Source of the DNA: Chloroflexota bacterium
Lineage (GTDB): Bacteria > Chloroflexota > Anaerolineae > 4572-78 > J111
Reading direction: 5' to 3'
DNA: 53,259 bases
Assembly (NCBI GenBank): GCA_016860845.1
Contig: BOKF01000059.1
Coordinates: forward strand, 1 to 53,259
The notes under the pieces were generated by a model. That model worked only from the letters and a program-made list of their open reading frames with translations, had not been told where the DNA came from and did not search any database. This document shows positions 50,444 to 53,259 of this stretch, piece after piece. Each line of letters begins with the position of its first letter. The first letter of the stretch is position 1. The position numbers and the translations under genes are program-made.

Positions 50444-50990
50444 TCATTTAACCACAGCAGGATAACGGCTGACCTGGACGGGCCGAGCCGGATCGGCTAC
50501 GTCAATCACGTTAAGGACAGTGGTAGCACTGAGGCCCTCGGTCGTAGAAACGAGATAGAGATAGTGATCTTGTCCGGCTATCGAGCCTACCGATCCAGTG
50601 GGGACGAGGTATTGGCCAACTTGAGTGGGCGACGCTGGGGTTGAAGATCAGACGATGTTGATTTTGCCCATTCTGATCCATCATATAAATCTCCGGGTTG
50701 CCATCCCGGGTCGAGACAAAGACAATCTGGCGGCCTTCAGGCGACCAGGCAGCAAGTCATCGGCCGGGTCGTTGGTCAGTCGATGCAGTTGCCGGCTTGA
50801 GGTCGTCCCGACTGAGGGCGAGCGTCTGGCTGATAGCCTCGCTGCTGACAAAAACGTAGTTTTCATCGGCCAGTAGATGGGCTGGCATTCTGGTTGAAAC
50901 CGCACCCAGGGCCAATGGGTCAGATTGGGCCAGGGATGTCAGGTCGGTGGGGGGTCCAGTTGTTGGACAAGATTGCCCCTTTTTGAAATG
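50444..50990 (-). pseudogene. Frameshifted beta-propeller protein remnant
   Basis: In one frame (upstream part): LLADENYVFVSSEAISQTLA and RDDLKPATAST. In another: WSPEGRQIVFVSTRDGNPEI, YMMDQNGQNQHRLIF, a PD40/TolB-type propeller blade. In a third: YLVPTGSVGSIAGQDHYLYL, VSTTEG, VLNVIDVADPARPVQVSRYP up to a TGA at 50444-50446, an LVIVP-like repeat. The frames abut without overlap, so at least two indels have broken one gene or two fused genes. No start was found. Confidence 0.65.
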
Positions 50991-51011
50991 CGTTGTATGG
51001 ATCGGCCCTGG

Positions 51012-51482
51012 TCACCTAGAGAGCTTTGAGTTGACGATTCGCATCACCGGCCAGTTGGCCCAGCCCTCTAACGTGAACTCATAGCGAAAATTGGCCTTAT
51101 CGCTGGAGGTGGACACACAGGCATAACGCACTTGGGGTGGCGGTGCTGCCAAAGGTTGGCAACTGGTCATACCGGTGGGCCCCCCAGATCGCCCCACGAT
51201 CACAAAGAAGAGAATGGCGGTTATTCCGGTCAAGCCCAGGGTGACTAACAGCTCCCACAGCTTGAGCCGCCTGGTCCAGAGGGCGACCAACCCCAGCGGC
51301 AGCCCGCCACAAGCCAGGAGCGCAGAGATCGCGCCGTCGAGGAAGATCCAGGGTGGGGCCAACGTGAGGCCAAGCGCCCACCACATCAGGCCCAGGCTTG
51401 GCCCCACCAGCACCAGGATGAGAATCGTCAGCGCAGTCCGGCCCTTCGAGCGCCGCCTTTGAGGAGTATGATTATTATTCAT
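51012..51482 (-). CDS. Small membrane protein of unknown function
   Basis: A protein of 156 residues from ATG 51482; the frame extends upstream into the neighbouring gene, but that part is that gene's shadow. A basic N-terminus (QRRRSKGR), three hydrophobic helices (TALTILILVLVGPSLGLMWW, then ISALLACGGLPLGLVALW, then ELLVTLGLTGITAILFFVIV) and a soluble C-terminal part with two cysteines. The start overlaps the stop of the upstream gene by 8 bases, so the two are coupled. No family recognised. Confidence 0.6.
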   Translation of the reverse strand: MNNNHTPQRRRSKGRTALTILILVLVGPSLGLMWWALGLTLAPPWIFLDGAISALLACGGLPLGLVALWTRRLKLWELLVTLGLTGITAILFFVIVGRSGGPTGMTSCQPLAAPPPQVRYACVSTSSDKANFRYEFTLEGWANWPVMRIVNSKLSR

Positions 51483-52098
51483 TAGAATCGTCCTTCTTTC
51501 GCTTGTTACGCAGCAAGATGAACATAGTAATTCCCACGCCGCCTGACAATCCCAAAATCGAGCCACAAACGGTTGATACGAAAAGCCGCTCCAGTAGGGA
51601 AAGGCCTGTAGTGAAATGTTGCCATCGCCATACACTACCATCTTCAAGAACAACGAAATTAACCTGAAAGCCGGCTTCAAAATTACAAGCCTGAACTTCG
51701 CGGCTATCAATTACTCGACTGGGTGGAGCAGGCACCTCAAAGTACACCGGGGGATCACAAGGTGGATTCGCTCGGAAGTCTTCTGGCACGACTGTTTTTT
51801 CGATCCAATAAGCATCAGGCGAGCAGGAATAAACCTTTTGATCGGTTGTTTTGACGTACACAACCCAGGAGTAATTTGAGAGGCCAGTACCTGCGGCGAG
51901 AATTTCAGTTGCCTTTTCAGGAAGCGGCTCTAAGGGTTTCCAGCCCAGCATCGTCCCCCTCTGCCAGGCTATACCATACCACCCGCCACCGAGGCAGCCC
52001 AAAATGGGCAGCAAAAGGAGAACGCTAAAGATGGGTGCGAGAAGGGTAAAGGAAACTAGCCGCTTACCCCTGTCTGACCTGTTCATGTCCACTGACAT
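51475..52098 (-). CDS. Membrane protein with extracytoplasmic domain, unknown function
   Basis: A protein of 207 residues. One helix near the N-terminus (LVSFTLLAPIFSVLLLLPIL), a central extracytoplasmic domain of about 120 residues with three cysteines (YSCSPDAYW, NPPCDPPVYFEVP, EVQACNFEAG), and a second helix before a basic tail (LLRNKRKKDDSNE). GGGGG lies before the ATG. Its end overlaps the next small membrane protein, suggesting a two-gene unit. No family recognised. Confidence 0.65.
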   Translation of the reverse strand: MSVDMNRSDRGKRLVSFTLLAPIFSVLLLLPILGCLGGGWYGIAWQRGTMLGWKPLEPLPEKATEILAAGTGLSNYSWVVYVKTTDQKVYSCSPDAYWIEKTVVPEDFRANPPCDPPVYFEVPAPPSRVIDSREVQACNFEAGFQVNFVVLEDGSVWRWQHFTTGLSLLERLFVSTVCGSILGLSGGVGITMFILLRNKRKKDDSNE

Positions 52099-52177
52099 TT
52101 ACCCCCTTCTAATGTTGGCGTGCATTCAAAATTACTCCTGTTTTACCAATAATGTCTGAACGCGAGCGGTTAACGCC

Positions 52178-52759
52178 TTAGTCCGTAACTGTCCACATCC
52201 CCGCTGCGCCACAACAGTTGCTGTACTCAAAACCAATGAATCCATCCGGCACATAAAACTGAAAACTGTAGCTCGTTGGGTGTCGCTGGTAGAAATTCCG
52301 ATTATCATAAGTCACAGGTAACGTACCGCTCAGTTGAAGCAATGGTGGCAGCGTGACATCCGTCGAGAGGAGCGGGGTAATATTCTCTGGGTAATGGGCA
52401 TGCTGGCGTTTGTAATCTTCGAGCTGAGGGATCAATGACTCTAGCCAGGCTTGAGCACGCTGAACTTCTCCATTGCGAAAGGTTTGAGCGAGAGGGAAGA
52501 ACGCGCCTTGCAGCACACAAAACAGACTGATCAGGAGCAGGATGGTGTTGAGCGAGTGAGGTCGCGCGGCTGGTTGGGCTTGAGTGCGCCGCCGAAAGAG
52601 GAACACGACCCCCATCAGGATCACTCCGAACAGGATGGCTAACGCCGGAACAAAGCTGAAGACTGCGAGTTGCCAGCGGTTGAAATAGGCTAGCCCAGCG
52701 GCCACGGATAAACCGGCCAAAACGATGAAACCACTGCATACGGGAGTTTTGAGCTTCAT
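52178..52759 (-). CDS. Membrane protein of unknown function
   Basis: A protein of 193 residues: two helices at the N-terminus (SGFIVLAGLSVAAGLAYF, LAVFSFVPALAILFGVILMG with VVFLF), a basic loop, a third helix (TILLLISLFCVLQGAFFPLA) and an extracytoplasmic C-terminal domain of about 95 residues (AQAWLESLIPQLEDYKRQHA, HYPENITPLL ... SYSFQFYVPDGFIGFEYSNC). The last part resembles the C-terminal fold of pseudopilin-like or competence-like small proteins (helix, YP turn, strands), but this is only a resemblance. First gene of a minus-strand group of three. Confidence 0.6.
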   Translation of the reverse strand: MKLKTPVCSGFIVLAGLSVAAGLAYFNRWQLAVFSFVPALAILFGVILMGVVFLFRRRTQAQPAARPHSLNTILLLISLFCVLQGAFFPLAQTFRNGEVQRAQAWLESLIPQLEDYKRQHAHYPENITPLLSTDVTLPPLLQLSGTLPVTYDNRNFYQRHPTSYSFQFYVPDGFIGFEYSNCCGAAGMWTVTD

Positions 52760-53225
52760 AAATCAATCTGAGGATTCCATATTTGAGCACTTTCCTCAAC
52801 ATTTTATTGACAGTTTAGCTGAGGGGTGTCTCTTTCTCGTTACGGCAGACGTTACAAACTTTTTCTTTCTGTGGATGTAGGGGTAGGCACAAGGCCGTGC
52901 CCCTCCCCATCATTATAATGACCGTTACCGGTTCGTCTCCTCGTGCGTCTCCAAAAATGTCACGGCGGATTGAGTTGATAATTCGTTATCCTTTTGGTAC
53001 AATTAACATCTCAACCCCACTTCCTATGCTGTATAAATTCCCCAATTACCACCGGCTTAGCGATGACATGGTTCTAGCAGGTTGCAGGTATTTTCAGAGC
53101 AACGATGCCGAATTTAAGAATATGCTTATTAGTATTACAGCGCAATGTTGCTGACAAAATAACCAAAAAGACAAAGGCATGGTATGTTTCTCCAACCACG
53201 AGCCAAGTGGGAAGGAGAAAATACC
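52760..53225. other. Gene-less stretch with inverted repeats
   Basis: No convincing gene; a plus-strand frame at 52897-53154 lacks a ribosome site and protein-like composition. The stretch contains a degenerate hairpin built from GGGG/GGCAC and GTGCCCC words (52877-52908), and its right end holds the inverted repeat described at 53176-53230. Confidence 0.4.
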
Positions 53226-53230
53226 ATGCC
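53176..53230 (+). repeat. Inverted repeat enclosing ribosome site and start codon
   Basis: GGCATGGTATGTTTCTCC (53176-53193) is complementary, with one extra base, to GGAGAAAATACCATGCC (53214-53230). The second arm contains both the GGAG ribosome site and the ATG (53226) of the partial gene at the right edge, so folding of a read-through transcript would block its translation. Confidence 0.8.
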
Positions 53231-53259
53231 TAACGAAATTATAACCAAGATACAGTTTA
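53226..53259 (+). CDS. Start of a gene cut by the window edge (possibly a transposase)
   Basis: ATG 53226 with GGAGAAAATACC upstream begins MPNEIITKIQF and runs off the window. Too short to identify. The hairpin over its start is a device known from insertion sequences, which protects them from activation by outside transcripts, so a transposase is a reasonable guess. Confidence 0.35.
   Translation, partial: MPNEIITKIQF

Noticed and set aside
52897..53154. Plus-strand 85-codon frame in the right-hand spacer
   Set aside because: No ribosome site, no family resemblance, overlaps a hairpin and the region before a probable insertion sequence.

Overview
The window looks like chromosomal DNA of a Chloroflexota bacterium, probably an Anaerolineae/Caldilineae-type lineage. 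The evidence is gene-family style: a SARP/BTAD-AAA-TPR regulator with a C-terminal helix-turn-helix, an XRE-STAND-TPR regulator, secreted beta-helix and beta-propeller proteins carrying a YLPxIxK motif, split acyl-CoA carboxylase genes, and spacers filled with hairpins. There are no rRNA or tRNA genes and no CRISPR array.

Layout. 1-8.7 kb: a degenerate histidine-kinase-like protein, a cloverleaf-shaped intergenic repeat, a secreted protein with an S74 chaperone-like end that overlaps a large SARP regulator, and a parallel beta-helix surface protein. 9-15 kb: an AraC regulator divergent from an esterase plus sugar-isomerase pair, a cobalamin riboswitch with terminator in front of a stand-alone MetH-activation-like protein, a PIN toxin with antitoxin, and a UbiD decarboxylase. 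15.2-26.5 kb (minus strand): the most unusual locus. A nucleoside-type (BMP/NupOPQ-like) ABC importer and a phosphonate-type (PhnC/PhnE-like) ABC importer are linked by one lipoprotein that fuses a BMP-type and a PhnD-type binding domain. A nucleoside hydrolase and a Uma2 nuclease-like gene lie inside the locus. 26.5-33.4 kb: a sensor kinase divergent from an acyl-CoA carboxylase operon (carboxyltransferase, biotin carboxylase, a haloacid dehalogenase-type hydrolase, biotin carrier). 33.4-38.2 kb: a fused E1 alpha-beta and an E2 of a 2-oxoacid dehydrogenase complex behind a DeoR regulator. 38.2-41.2 kb: a second cloverleaf repeat, an MsrQ-like heme protein, a second haloacid dehalogenase with a truncated gene overlapping its start, and a UPF0316 membrane protein. 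41.2-43.5 kb: nested insertion sequences behind a methyltransferase fragment. 43.6-53.3 kb: an XRE-STAND regulator, a small cytochrome c/membrane gene set, a secreted repeat protein, pseudogene debris, three membrane proteins of unknown role, and the start of another gene, possibly a transposase, at the right edge.

Two layers of non-coding structure stand out. First, two large elements (992-1148 and 38249-38400) share an architecture of an outer stem around two hairpins. The stems differ between copies but stay self-complementary, while the loop core is conserved. Second, many gene-to-gene spacers are almost entirely inverted repeats built from a reiterated short word, and each spacer uses a different word.

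All calls come from reading the sequence and from knowledge of protein families. No database search was run. Start codons were moved where a ribosome binding site (RBS) or signal peptide supported a later start.
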